This document shows positions 47,133-58,314 of a stretch of DNA of 64,000 nt, piece after piece. How positions within the stretch are numbered: position 1 is the stretch's first letter; each line of letters begins with the position of its first letter. The stretch is from the NCBI GenBank assembly GCA_023055425.1, contig JALGPY010000012.1, positions 11,529,922 to 11,593,921 of the forward strand. Direction: 5' to 3'. The DNA comes from Linanthus parryae (Eukaryota > Streptophyta > Magnoliopsida > Ericales > Polemoniaceae). Made by a program: the position numbers and the translations under genes. The notes under the pieces are model-generated. The model was not told where the DNA came from and did no database searches. It saw nothing but the letters and a program-made list of their open reading frames with translations.

Positions 47133-47189
47133 GTATGTTATGGTGATTTGAACTTAATACGAGTAGAAACGTGATGCCAGATATGTTAC

Positions 47190-47670
47190 CATCATAGCCG
47201 ATGACTTCATCTTGGATGAGCTTTGGGATGTTGAATCCCAAGGCCAATAATGCAGCTGATGCCGGCCAGAATGCTGCTCGCTTCATTTGCATTTCCTTTG
47301 CAACATCTAGAGCCCACCCCATGCTCAAATCTGCAACAATGCAGGTGATCTTTTGCTCCTGTGTTCCATTTATCTCTTTGACGAGTTCTTCCAGCTTTCC
47401 AGGCATGACTCTATAAATTGCTGGCAGTAACTTCCCTAAATCGTTCCTATCCTCCCAAGGCTCCAATCCATCGGGGATTGAAATCAGGTTTATATGATTC
47501 CTTGCATTGTCTTCCATTGTTAATGCACTCATGACCCTTTTGTGATTGAAATCGGTGTTCACAAATGTGACTGTGAAACAGTGTGTAGCCAAGCACTGTG
47601 CAAGCTCCAATAAAGGAATTACATGACCTTGTGCTGGAATAGGTATGAATAAAACATGTGGCTTTGCCAT
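47190..47670 (-). pseudogene. UGT83A1-like exon 1 (copy U2), intact exon without a usable exon 2
   Basis: The ATG at 47670 starts MAKPHVLFIPIPAQGHVIPL. It continues through TFVNTDFNHKRVMSAL, ISIPDGLEPW and CIVADLSMGWALDVAKEM, which carries the acidic residue of the His-Asp catalytic pair. The exon ends in ...IGYDG at a GT donor (GATGGTAACATA). It is 481 bp, exactly the length of exon 1 of the intact copy, and has no internal stop. Its own exon 2 is not next to it: Copia III begins 57 bp into the intron, and the nearest exon 2 (37387) is about 9.8 kb away and broken. A transcript ending in the intron would encode only an N-terminal acceptor-binding half. Confidence 0.88.
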
Positions 47671-49478
47671 CACTTTGTTGTAAAAAATTGGAATGACTTC
47701 ACCATGTTTTTTGTGTTACTTTTATAGATGGCAATTAAGATTGGCAAGACTGAGGAGGCTATGTTTGAAGTTGTCTGTTAGCTTTTGATGTCTCAACCAG
47801 TCTCAAGTTGGAAATGTGATCATCTAATTTCTATCCTTTGATTTGTAGCTATCTTTTACTTTCTTCATCAATGGCTATATTGATATGGTTTGGTTTGCTT
47901 GCATTGACTTGCCGCTCTCTCCTATGTGGTATCTTTAGTTATCTTTACTCTCATGTCTTTATGTTGCCAGATCGGGAAGCTGCATTTGTCACTTTAAGCT
48001 TCATCAACTAACACAAAATGTTTTCATTTGTATGGACCAGTGTGTAAATCGAAGGAAAGCTGCATCCATCGTGTTGTCCATTAGCTCAGATGTTTATACC
48101 AGTCTCAAGGTCAGAAATCTATTGATATGATTTGGTTTGGTTAAGCTGACTATTTTGTGTTCTTTCCTCTGTGGAATCTTGGCTTGCCATCTCAACTTAA
48201 TTTTGGATTTATGTCCTTTTGTGTTGTCCAAAGGATTAGTTGATTTATTGCATTAAGCTTCATCAACTAGCACAGGGGAGGCCTAAACTGTAAGGGATAG
48301 CGTGAACTTTAGTAAAATTAAATGAAGTGATATCAGGTGTAAACTATTTGCTCATATTCATCTAATTGGCTTCTTATGCAATAACTAACTTCTAATTTCA
48401 TCTACCATGTGCAATGTACTGGCTTCCTGACGTCAAGTGAAATGATAGCTAACGCCCACAATTCTGAAGTATCGATCCGAACATGTCCATCTGCAGATTC
48501 TGTTGATTGATCTTTGTTACTCTGATTGAGGTTAGAGCCTGTTTGGCATCAGTTCAAAAACAATAAATAACCATACAGACACAAACACATGCGTTTTTAA
48601 ACGGCTGTTTTTATTTCAATAAAATTCTAAAACCACAAGGAAAAAAAAGTAACATAGGTTTTATCCCCTCAAAAAGAAAAAAGAAAAAAAAAAGTTTTTC
48701 GACAAATCTTTTAAAAGGACAGGGCTGTCAAACAGGCACATGACTTCTTCAAAGAAGACGTAGCTGGGCCTCATTGAGCGGTAGATTTGAATTGTCAATA
48801 TTGAGTGCGTGATCTGTCTGACTCTATTTTCTAGTTGTACTAACAAACTAGAGTTTGGTTTCAAGATGGTGGCGTTACCCAAAATTATAAGGTTGAATGC
48901 TCAACAAAGCATGGGTTTTAGGATCCAATCAGCTAGTTAACAGTCACGGCTCGTGGCCGTGGTAGATTCTTAGGATTCAATCAGCTCATTGACACCGTAA
49001 GCAGGGTTTCGTGCTTAGGACTAAGTACTTCCTCACTCAACTTGTTTAAGGTATTCTGAAGTATATTCATTGCATGTAGAGGTTCCGTGTATACTACTGT
49101 TGTAGCGGATCCAGGAGTTCTTTACAGTGAGGGCTAAAATGAAAAAAGTCAATTAAAACAAGAATTAAAATTTTATAAAATCGAGTGGGGGCTATAGTGC
49201 ATTTCTGGCGGGCTAAAATGAAAAATCTAAACAAAATAGGGGTAAAATTCAAACTTTAAAAGTTCACCCACTTGAATCCATGTACCGTGTATACTAATCT
49301 GACCAGTGAACTAGCTTACCAGTATTTCATATAAGAAGATTAGCTTATCCAAAAAAGTGTTGCTGGAAGGTAGCCTATCTACCTCATCAATAAAACATGC
49401 TATAACTGCCTTGCACATTTCTGAAAGCTACAAGCAGCAGAAGTAAATTCATCTTTGTTTAAACCATGAAACAATTGT
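47671..49478. other. Intergenic region between UGT copies U2 and U3
   Basis: About 1.8 kb: the 5' flank of the U2 exon 1 and the 3' flank of the intact gene. No gene was seen. There is a short degenerate direct repeat AGGATCCAATCAGCT / AGGATTCAATCAGCT at 48920-48985. Confidence 0.5.
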
Positions 49479-51276
49479 CTAAATTTTCATCCACTCGATA
49501 AACTTTCTCAAGTTCTTATACGAGCACCCACCCTCTTTCACGCTTCTTACAGCCTCGTCCTTGAAATCTGTAACTGTTTCTCTAAAAGTCTTGTCACCAA
49601 GAAGTTGCTCCACCGTATCTTTGATTTCACCATGTCGTATTATCCCATTCACATCTTTCTTAAACCCCAACCCCACCTTCCAGACATCACAAATGTAGTT
49701 TTCATTCACAAACTGGTCAGCAAAATATGGCCAACAGAGGAAGGGTACTCCATTGCTTATCCCTTCCATGGTAGAGTTCCATCCACAATGGCTTAAGAAG
49801 CAAGCAACAGAAGGATGACTCAGCACCTTCTGTTGTGGGGCCCATCCCACTACTCGCCCACGGGACCCAATTCGCTCTTTGAACCCATTAGGGTAAGCAT
49901 CGTCGCTCTGGTCTGTGATATCTGGCCTCACAACCCATAAGAACCTCCTGTTGGTGAGTTCAAGGCCTAGAGCCAATTCTTGGAATTGAGTATGGTCAAA
50001 AACAGTGAAGCTCCCGAATGCAACATAGATGACTGAGTTGGGTGGTTGTTGATCAAGCCATTTTAGGCAAGTCGAGTCTTCTTCCCAAAAGTTGCCTGCT
50101 GTGTTTCCGAGATGGTTGCTTTCCAAAAGTGGGCCTATGGGTAATATATTTGGAAATAAGGAAAATGCAGCAGGCTCCAATGCATTCGCTGAATTGCAAA
50201 TCAGCCATTGTGCTATTTCCACATCTTTGTTGTACCGTAAGAAAACATCAAAAAAGATTTTCTGTGAGGTCAAGTCCCACATGAACGTCCATGCAAATTG
50301 TGTCGCGTTGATGGCAGGCATTGCTGGTGAGAGTCGAACCACCTCCTTCTTTAACGGTGTTCCTGCCAAAGTAGTAGAATAGAAGAATAAGAATCTCTTA
50401 AGAACAATGACAAAATTCATACATTATTTGTTTCATTTCTTTCTTCTTGATCTCACTTTTAACTGGGTCACTTTGACCTGGTGATTTGATTAGCAAAACG
50501 ATACAACAATTTGGTAATCTTTTCATGGTGTTATAGAGTACACTTTAGTCTACAACACCATGAAAAAAATACCAAAAAAATTATATCCTATTGCTATTCA
50601 AATTACCTCGTCAAAGTGACTGAAAAAGTCAAACCAGGAAGAAAGAGAAAAATGGAGGAAGTATAACTTTGTGGTCATTTTGGTGTAGAGATATCTAATT
50701 CTAGTTTCAGCCATCTTATAACACGTTGTAGGCAATACCATATAAAGTTTCCACTTTTTTTGTTGTGTTATAAGTAAATATGCAAAAAGTATTACCGTTA
50801 TCATCTATTATTCCTTCTTCTATCATCTTCGGAAGGTTAAACCCCAATGCCAACCCAGCGGCAGCTGCAGGCCAAAATGCTGCGCGCTTGATGTGCATCT
50901 TCTTTGCGACGTCCAGAGCCCAACCCATGCTCAGATCTGGAATCACACAAGTGATGTTTTCTTCATCAGTTTGATTTATTTCTCTTATGAGCTCTTCTAG
51001 CTCCTTAGGCATGACCTTGGCCATGGATTGCATTAACTTTGCCAAGTCGCTCCTATCGTCTGAAAGTTCCAATCCATCGGGGAGTGTGACAAAGTTGATA
51101 CGATGCCTTGCACTGTCTGTATCAGGTAATGCATTCATGACCCTCTTGTGGATGAACTCGGTATTCACAAAAGTAACTTTGAAACTCTGTGTGGCCAAGC
51201 ATTGTGCTAGCTCCAGCAGAGGGATCACATGACCTTGTGCTGGTATAGGTAAAACTAAGACATGAGGCTTTCTCAT
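49479..51276 (-). CDS. UDP-glycosyltransferase, UGT83A1-like, intact two-exon gene (copy U3)
   Basis: Exon 1 is 51276-50796, the intron 50795-50363 (GT...AG), and exon 2 50362-49479. Together they give about 454 residues, normal for plant UGTs. The start ATG gives MRKPHVLVLPIPAQGHVIPL, with catalytic His at residue 16. The probable partner Asp is in VIPDLSMGWALDVAKK. The donor-binding PSPG box (about residues 332-375) is complete: WAPQQKVLSHPSVACFLSHC, then GWNSTMEG, and ending in ...PYFADQF. The final DQ pair favours UDP-glucose. The enzyme should be cytosolic and glycosylate a small metabolite; the acceptor cannot be read from sequence. The call UGT83A1-like rests on overall similarity (DGLELSDDRSDL; YICDVWKVGLGF). 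Copia IV is inserted 38 bp upstream of the ATG, so the native promoter has been moved 6.6 kb away. Confidence 0.93.
50434..50655. mobile_element. Foldback MITE-like element in the intron of the intact UGT
   Basis: Imperfect inverted ends (TTTCTTTCTTCTTGATCTCA against the complement of AACCAGGAAGAAAGAGAAAA). The middle half is also inverted: TTTCATGGTGTTATAG pairs with CTACAACACCATGAAA. It takes up about half of the 433-bp intron and is related to 1926-2167. Confidence 0.6.
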
Positions 51277-51314
51277 TTTTAATATGCTAATGCTTTGATT
51301 ACGCAAGTACTCTC

Positions 51315-52288
51315 TGTTGAATAACAATCGAAACTGGACCGGAAGAAGGGAAGAAGAAGAGAATGAAACAGAAACGAAACTGTAAACGAAAGCAGAAAAT
51401 AAATACTTACAGAGTATAGAGAATCTGCTGATTAAGTCGGAGACGATCTCGAGCATAGACTCGATGTCCTTAAGGCTTATTTGCCCCTTACGGTACTGCT
51501 TGTTATGGAGCAAACGCCTCGCAGGATAATCGCCTCACCGTGCAGTTTGTCAGTACACTCGCTGCACCCTACGAACCGCAATGGTATGGGAACTCTCTCT
51601 GGAAAAGGCTACGGGTTTGTTGGGTAAGTGTTTTTGGTTTCTGGAATCTGGTAAGTCAGTAAAAACTGTTGGGGACGCCTGCTACCGTTTGTGACAGTTC
51701 AATAACGGTTGCAACCGTTCAGTTTTGAATTTGAAAATTCGTTCCGGTGAATAACAAAAATTCGTTATGTGTCTGGACTGAAAATTTAATTCCAAAGTTG
51801 GTTTTTGGCCCAAAAAGTTAAGTATGGGCTTGACTAACAAATCAGCCCAACCCGCACCACACCACACCTCGCCACGGCCCGGCCCCGAACCCGAACCCGA
51901 GACCGAGCCGAGCCGGCCGGACGGACGGCGGCGGCGGCGCGCGCGCGCGCGTGTGGTGGTTCAACCTTTGTCTAGGTCCTCCCTCCTACACAAAATGTGT
52001 ATCACCCAAAAGGCGTGCCCTTAAGGTGCAACTTTGAATTATTTATGCAACACTTTGTTGTTCTATATGAAGATGTGGGACACTTTTCTTCAAGTGTTTC
52101 CAACATCTCTACATCCCACTTTCACACATGAATTTTTCATTCATCCGAACACTATTTTGGGCGATACAAAGTGGTAGGATTATCTCCTATTCGCAAGGAT
52201 TCCATAGCCACTTTCGGTTTCCCAAACCGTTAACCCGACTTGTCGTAAATCGGGTTATAAGTCGACCCAAAATATTATTTTTCCAACA
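51315..52288 (-). repeat. 3' LTR of Copia IV, next to the UGT start
   Basis: On the minus strand it starts TGTTGGAAAAATAATATTTT and has a TATA-like CATAAATAATT near 52036-52046. A CpG-rich alternating GCGCGC tract follows near 51930-51957. From the ATG at 51456 the LTR frame stays open to its end and continues in frame into the UGT. Confidence 0.9.
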
Positions 52289-52866
52289 ATCCCCCGCATG
52301 AATGATAAAATTGGCTTAGGTGCCGGATTATCAGGGAAGAGAGAGAGAGCTACCAAGCGAACGATAATCGTATGAGAAAGGTAGTCAAAGACTTTGAACC
52401 TCTCCTAGTGGAATACTATCGGATATACTGGATTGTCAATGGTGAAGCACCTTGAACTGCTTTCCGTATTGTATACCTAGACAATAGTACCCACACGGTT
52501 ATCATCCTTCCATATTAGGTTCTCATTGTTGTGTCCATTTTGGCCCTGGAACACTTATTCCTGCTTTCGTGAGTGGTCTTGGAGAATTTAGCCTCGTCAT
52601 TCTCCTAGAACCGGCCGCTAGTTCCCAATCATATAGGTGAGTCTCATAAAGAGTATCTTGCCATACCCCACTTGGTTTCATCCCCCAAGGTATGAGCTCA
52701 TTAAAAGCTAATCGCTTATCCTTACCAATGCAAGCGTCACTCGGTGTCGTCCTAAGAATGGGTTTGGAAATAAAATTTCCTACAGTGACTATATTTGCAC
52801 AGTAATTAGGTTGTCCCTTTTGAACCTAGTTCTTGGGATCTCCAGTCATCTAGGTTGGGTTTTCCG

Positions 52867-55800
52867 TTACGTGCAACTTAGAGAGATAGGCTTCAATCCC
52901 ATTCCCCTTGACGAACTAAAAACTTGCTCTCTACTTAACCCTTTGGTTAGCGGGTCTGCTAAGTTTTCCTTACTTTTTACGTAATCGATCGATATAATTC
53001 CGTTTGAGAGCAATTGTTTAATGGTATTATGTCTACGACGTATATGTCTAGACTTACCATTGTAAATGGTGCTTTGGGCCCTTCCAATTGCCGATTGACT
53101 ATCGCAATGAATGCAGATAGCTGGCACCGGTTTTGGCCACATAGGAAGTTCTTCTAAAAATTGACGAAGCCACTCGGCTTCTTCTCCGGTTTTATCCAAT
53201 GCAATGAATTCCGATTCCATTGTGGACCTTGCAATGCAAGTTTGTTTAGAAGATTTCCAAGACACGGCTGCTCCTCCAAGAGTAAAAACATACCCGCTTG
53301 TGGACTTAGAGTCCAATGTGTCCGATATCCAGTTGGCATCACTATACCCTTCCAGTACCGCAGGATACCTGGTATAGTGTAGGCCATATGCTAAAGTATA
53401 TCTTAAATATTTTAGCACCCGAGTCACTCCTTTCCAATGTTTATCACTTGGATTACTAGTGAATCGACTTAATTTTCCAACTGCTTGAGCAATATCGGGC
53501 CTTGTACAATTCATGAGGTACATTAAACAGCCAATTACTTGAGCATATTCGACTTGTCTTACACTTGCACCATGGTTCTTGGCTAGATGTAAATTAAGAT
53601 CCACGGGAGTCTTAACTATCTTGCCATCGTTCTTGTCGAATTTCTCAAGAATCTTCCCACCATAGTGCGATTGGGATAATGAGTATCCATTTGTCGTTCT
53701 AGTGATTTTCATCCCTAAAATAACGTCAGCAATACCCATGTCCTTCATATCGAACTTTGTTGTCAACATTTTCTTAGTTGTTTTAATGATAGTTGAATTA
53801 CTTCCCATAATTAACATATCATCAACATACAAGCACACGATGACATATCCATCACGAGTGGTTTTACTATAAACACACTTGTCACATTCATTAATATGAA
53901 ATCCATTTGATAACATGGTATTATCAAATTTGATATGCCATTGTTTCGGAGCTTGTTTGAGTCCGTAAAGAGATTTCACCAGACGACATACCTTATTTTC
54001 TTGCCCAGGAGCAATAAAACCCTCAGGTTGTTCCATGTAAATCTCTTCGTCTAATTCACCATTTAAGAATGCAGTCTTAACGTCCATTTGGTGAATTTCA
54101 AGATTATTTATAGCTGCAATTGCTATAAGCATGCGAATGGACGTTATCCGTGTAACTGGTGAGTAGGTATCGAAATAATCAATACCTTCCTTTTGTTTAT
54201 AACCTTTTGCGACAAGTCTAGCCTTATACTTGTCAATTGAACCGTCAGGTTTAAGCTTCCACTTAAAAACCCACTTACAGCCTAACGCTTTACTTCCTGG
54301 TGGAAGACTCACCAACTCCCAAGTATGGTTTTGAAGTATGGATTCAATTTCCATATTCACTGCTTCTTTCCAATACGACGCCTCGGTACTAGACATAGCT
54401 TCCTTGTAGGTTTGAGGCTCATTTTCTACCAAGTAGGTTAGAAAATCCGGGCCAAATGTTGTAGCAACTTTTGCCCGCTTGCTACGTCTAGGTTCGTTTT
54501 CTGTTTCGGACCCTTGGGATGTTAATTCCCGTGTTCTTTTAGTAGAACTTTGTTCATTCTTCTCTTTGTATGGAAATACATCTTCGAAAAATGATGCGTT
54601 GCATGACTCAAAAATAGTATTTTCGTGTATGTCTTCGATTTCTGATTTGATAACCAAAAATCGATATGCACTACTATTATGAGCATACCCGATAAAGACG
54701 CAATCTACTGTCTTCGGTCCAAGTTTCACCTTTTTAGGTAATGGTATCGCCACCTTTGCGAGACACCCCCACACTTTGAGGTATTTGTAAGATGGCGGTT
54801 TTCCTTTCCATAATTCATATGGAGTTTTGCCAACATTTTTCAGAGGTATCCTATTAAGGATGTGGTTGGCCGTTAATAGGGCTTCCCCCCACAAGTTCTG
54901 TGGTAATCCCGAACTTAGGAGTAATGCATTTAGCATCTCTTTTAAAGTCCCATTCTTCCTCTCGGCTACGCCATTTTGTTCAGGCGAATAGGGTGCCGTA
55001 GTTTGGTGGATAATTCCACTTTCTAGACATATGTCCTTAAGTGGTGCCTCGTATTCTCCACCACGATCGCTCCGCACCATTTTAATTTTCTTTCCCAATT
55101 GATTTTCCACTTCATTTTTATAGTGTTTGAACATGTCAATTGCTTCATCTTTACTTCGTAGAAGATAGACGTCGCAATATCGTGTGCAATCGTCTATAAA
55201 CGTAATGAAGTACTTCTTTCCACCTCTTGTTTGAAGAAACTTCAAGTCACAAATATCCGTATGGATTAATTCAAGAGGCGTAGTAATTTTGTTTTCAATT
55301 GGTCGAAATGATTTCTTTGTTAACTTAGCTTCAACACAAGTCTCACATTTATGAGACTTATCTATAGTTGCGTTTGGAAGATGTTCCATAGACATTAATT
55401 TCCGAATCGAGTTGTAGTTGACGTGACCTAGTCTACTATGCCATAATTTAGACGACTCAACCATATAAATAGAAGCGGCATCTTTATTTATAGCCTTAGT
55501 AGGCATCACAGTCATTACATTCAACTTAAACATCCCATCGCTAAGGTAACCCTTGCCTACGTACATGCCACTCTTAACTAGTACAATTTTCTCGGATTCG
55601 AAAACAAGTTTGAATCCTTTCTTGACTAACACAGACCCCGACACTAAATTCTTGCGAATTTCGGGAACATAGAGTACATCGTTAAGCGTGAGAAGTTTCC
55701 CCGAAGTCATCTTGAGGGTGACGGTTCCTTTGCCTTCGACGGTAGAAGATGAAGAGTTTCCCATGTAAAGTTGTTCTCCGTCCTTCACCGGTTCAAAGTT

Positions 55801-56779
55801 GGTAAGCATTGATTTTTCCGAGCATATGTGACGGGTTGCGCCGATGTCGACCCACCACTCCTTAGGGTTGCTTCCAACCATGTTCACCTCCGAGACCACC
55901 GCGGATAGGCGGATACCATCATCTTTTTCGACTTCAGCAACATTGGCTTCGGATTTCTTCTTTGGATTCTTCCGTTTCTTTTTGCACTCGCTTCGGCGAT
56001 GCCCGGTTTTCCCACAATTATAGCACTTTCCCTTGAAGTCTTTATCTTCCGCTTCGGCGGTGTCCAAGTCGCGAGCCTTCCTTTTATTTTTCTTGGAGAC
56101 ATGTTCTGCAACGTTGGCTTTGGATTGCACCATTCCTGTCTTGTCGGAGTTGCGGTTATCTTCCTCTATCCTTAGCCGAACAATGAGTTCTTCCATCTTT
56201 ATCTCCTTGCGTTTATGTTTGAGATAGTTCTTAAAGTCCTTCCAAGAAGGAGGCAACTTCTCAATCATGCACGCAACCTGAAACGACTCGCTGAGAGTCA
56301 TTCCCTCGGCATGGATGTCGTGGAGGATGCTGCAATTCCTGCACTTGACTGATTACAGTCTTATTGTCAACCATGTTAAATTTCAGAAATTTGGCAACCA
56401 CAAATTTCTTGGCGCCGGCGTCTTCGGTTTTATATTTTTTGTCTAGTGATTCCCATAGTTCCTTAGCGGTTTTGGCCACCGAATATACACCATACAAAGT
56501 ATTTTCCAAACCGTTAAGTACATAATTTTTAGCCAAAAAATCAGAGTGATTCCATGCATCTACCGCCGCTGCTGTCTCCTTGTCAGGATTTTCTGGTAGT
56601 GCAGGAGCATCTTCCCGAAGAAATTTCGCCAAGTTCAAGGTCGTCAAGTAGAACAGCATCTTCTGTTGCCATCTCTTGAAGTCCTTCCCATTGAACCGTT
56701 CCGGTTTTTCCCCATGGCCATTGATCATGTTCGGGCCTGTTGCAGGGGTGGACTGACTGGTACTCCCAGTTTCGGCCAT
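52867..56779 (-). pseudogene. Copia IV gag-pol with a single frameshift
   Basis: gag begins at 56779 (MAETGSTSQSTPATGPNMIN). A one-base shift near 56320, after ISQVQELQ, moves into the frame open from 56301 to 52867 (about 1144 codons). The zinc knuckle is [14 protein letters not shown]. The protease active site reads [10 protein letters not shown], with Ile where Ser or Thr is expected. Integrase has [36 protein letters not shown] and [11 protein letters not shown]. Reverse transcriptase has [12 protein letters not shown] and YVDDMLIMG near 53820. RNase H has [20 protein letters not shown] and [12 protein letters not shown]. No other stop was seen. The frameshift and the protease change make it non-autonomous unless helped in trans. 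52289-52866 is 3' untranslated and 56780-56983 the 5' leader. Confidence 0.93.
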
Positions 56780-56983
56780 CGCTGAAATTTGCAAAGCAAA
56801 AGTCAGAAACTGTAACGCAATGAGTACTATTAAACTCTTTGCAACACTGTTTTAATAAGTACTATAAAAACTCGTTAAAACAGTAATCTGTGAGTACTAT
56901 TAAAACTCTCAGATTATGAACAGATTTTATTAGCAGTATAGAAGTTTGGTAAAACCAGTTTCGACAGAAATAAGCCTTAAGAT

Positions 56984-57962
56984 TGTTGAATAACAATCGA
57001 AACTGGACCGGAAGAAGGGAAGAAGAAGAGAATGAAACAGAAACGAAACTGTAAACGAAAGCAGAAAATAAATACTTACAGAGTATAGAGAATCTGCTGA
57101 TTAAGTCAGAGACGATCTCGAGCATAGACTCGATGTCCTTAAGGCTTATTTTCCCCTTACGGTACTGCTTGTTATGGAGCAAACGCCTCGCAGGATAATC
57201 GCCTCACCGTGCAGTTTGTCAGTACACTCGCTGCACCCTACGAACCGCAATGGTATGGGAACTCTCTCTGGAAAAGGCTACGGGTTTGTTGGGTAAGTGT
57301 TTTTGGTTTCTGGAATCTGGTAAGTCAGTAAAAACTGTTGGGGACGCCTGCTACCGTTTGTGACAGTTCAATAACGGTTGCAACCGTTCAGTTTTGAATT
57401 TGAAAATTCGTTCCGGTGAATAACAAAAATTCGTTATGTGTCTGGACTGAAAATTTAATTCCAAATTTGGTTTTTGGCCCAAAAAGTTAAGTATGGGCTT
57501 GACTAACAAATCAGCCCAACCCACACCACGCCTCGCCACGTCACGGCCCGGCCCGTGCCCGTGCCCGAACCCGAGACCGAGCCGAGCCGGCCGGACGGAC
57601 GGCGGCGGCGGCGCGCGCGCGCGCATGTGGTGGTTCAACCTTTGTCTAGGTCCTCCCTCCTACACAAAATGTGTATCACCCAAAGGGCGTGCCCTTAAGG
57701 TGCAACTTTGAATTATTTATGCAACACTTTGTTGTTCTATATGAAGATGTGGGACACTTTTCTTCAAGTGTTTCCAACATCTCTACATCCCACTTTCACA
57801 CATGAATTTTTCATTCATCCGAACACTATTTTGGGCGATACAAAGTGGTAGGATTATCTCCTATTCGCAAGGATTCCATAGCCACTTTCGGTTTCCCAAA
57901 CCGTTAACCCGACTTGTCGTAAATCGGGTTATAAGTCGACCCAAAATATTGTTTTTCCAACA
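56984..57962 (-). repeat. 5' LTR of Copia IV
   Basis: 979 bp. It has the same GCGCGC tract near 57600-57627. The bases after it on the minus strand are ATCTTAAGG, not a tRNA-Met site. Confidence 0.9.
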
Positions 57963-57967
57963 CTCTC

Positions 57968-58314
57968 CGCTTATTTCTTTTCCAACACTTATAGGAAGTC
58001 ATTGAGGCCGGCGTAAGGAGCCTATGCTATTGCTTTTGTCTATTTTTTTTTTTTATGTTTGGACATGGTAATGGTGATATACTTCTGTTTTCGGCTTTAT
58101 TGATAAGGACACATCATGTATATCTGTTGTGTGTGTACTCTTGTCTATGGAGTTTATTTCCATTGGTTTCCCAACCTATTGTCTCTTTGCCTATATGTCT
58201 CTCCTAATATATTTGGTTCTAAGGCGGTGATGATATACCTCATGGAAACTCCACGATCTACCTCAGGCTAATTCGAGAATGAAATGTTCTTTGTTGATTT
58301 CTTTAAGTGCTATG
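57968..58314. other. Displaced upstream region of the intact UGT
   Basis: Before the Copia IV insertion this sequence directly preceded the 38 bp now upstream of the UGT ATG. It therefore should hold part of the original promoter. No clear motif was identified. Confidence 0.5.

Larger units (their letters stand above)
51315..57962 (-). mobile_element. Copia IV: nearly intact Ty1/copia retrotransposon upstream of the UGT
   Basis: 6648 bp. LTRs 51315-52288 (974 bp) and 56984-57962 (979 bp) start TGTTGGAAAAA and end ATTCAACA on the minus strand. Perfect CTCTC duplications flank it (51310-51314 and 57963-57967). A purine tract (GCGGGGGAT) precedes the 3' LTR. I counted about 15 differences between LTRs (about 98.5% identity). 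It belongs to the same group as Copia III. It lies in the same orientation as the UGT, with its 3' LTR directly upstream of the ATG. Confidence 0.94.

Noticed and set aside
50716..50795. Continuation of the UGT exon-1 frame beyond DDNG
   Set aside because: It reads into the intron; a GT donor at 50795 and AG acceptor before 50362 join the exons in frame.
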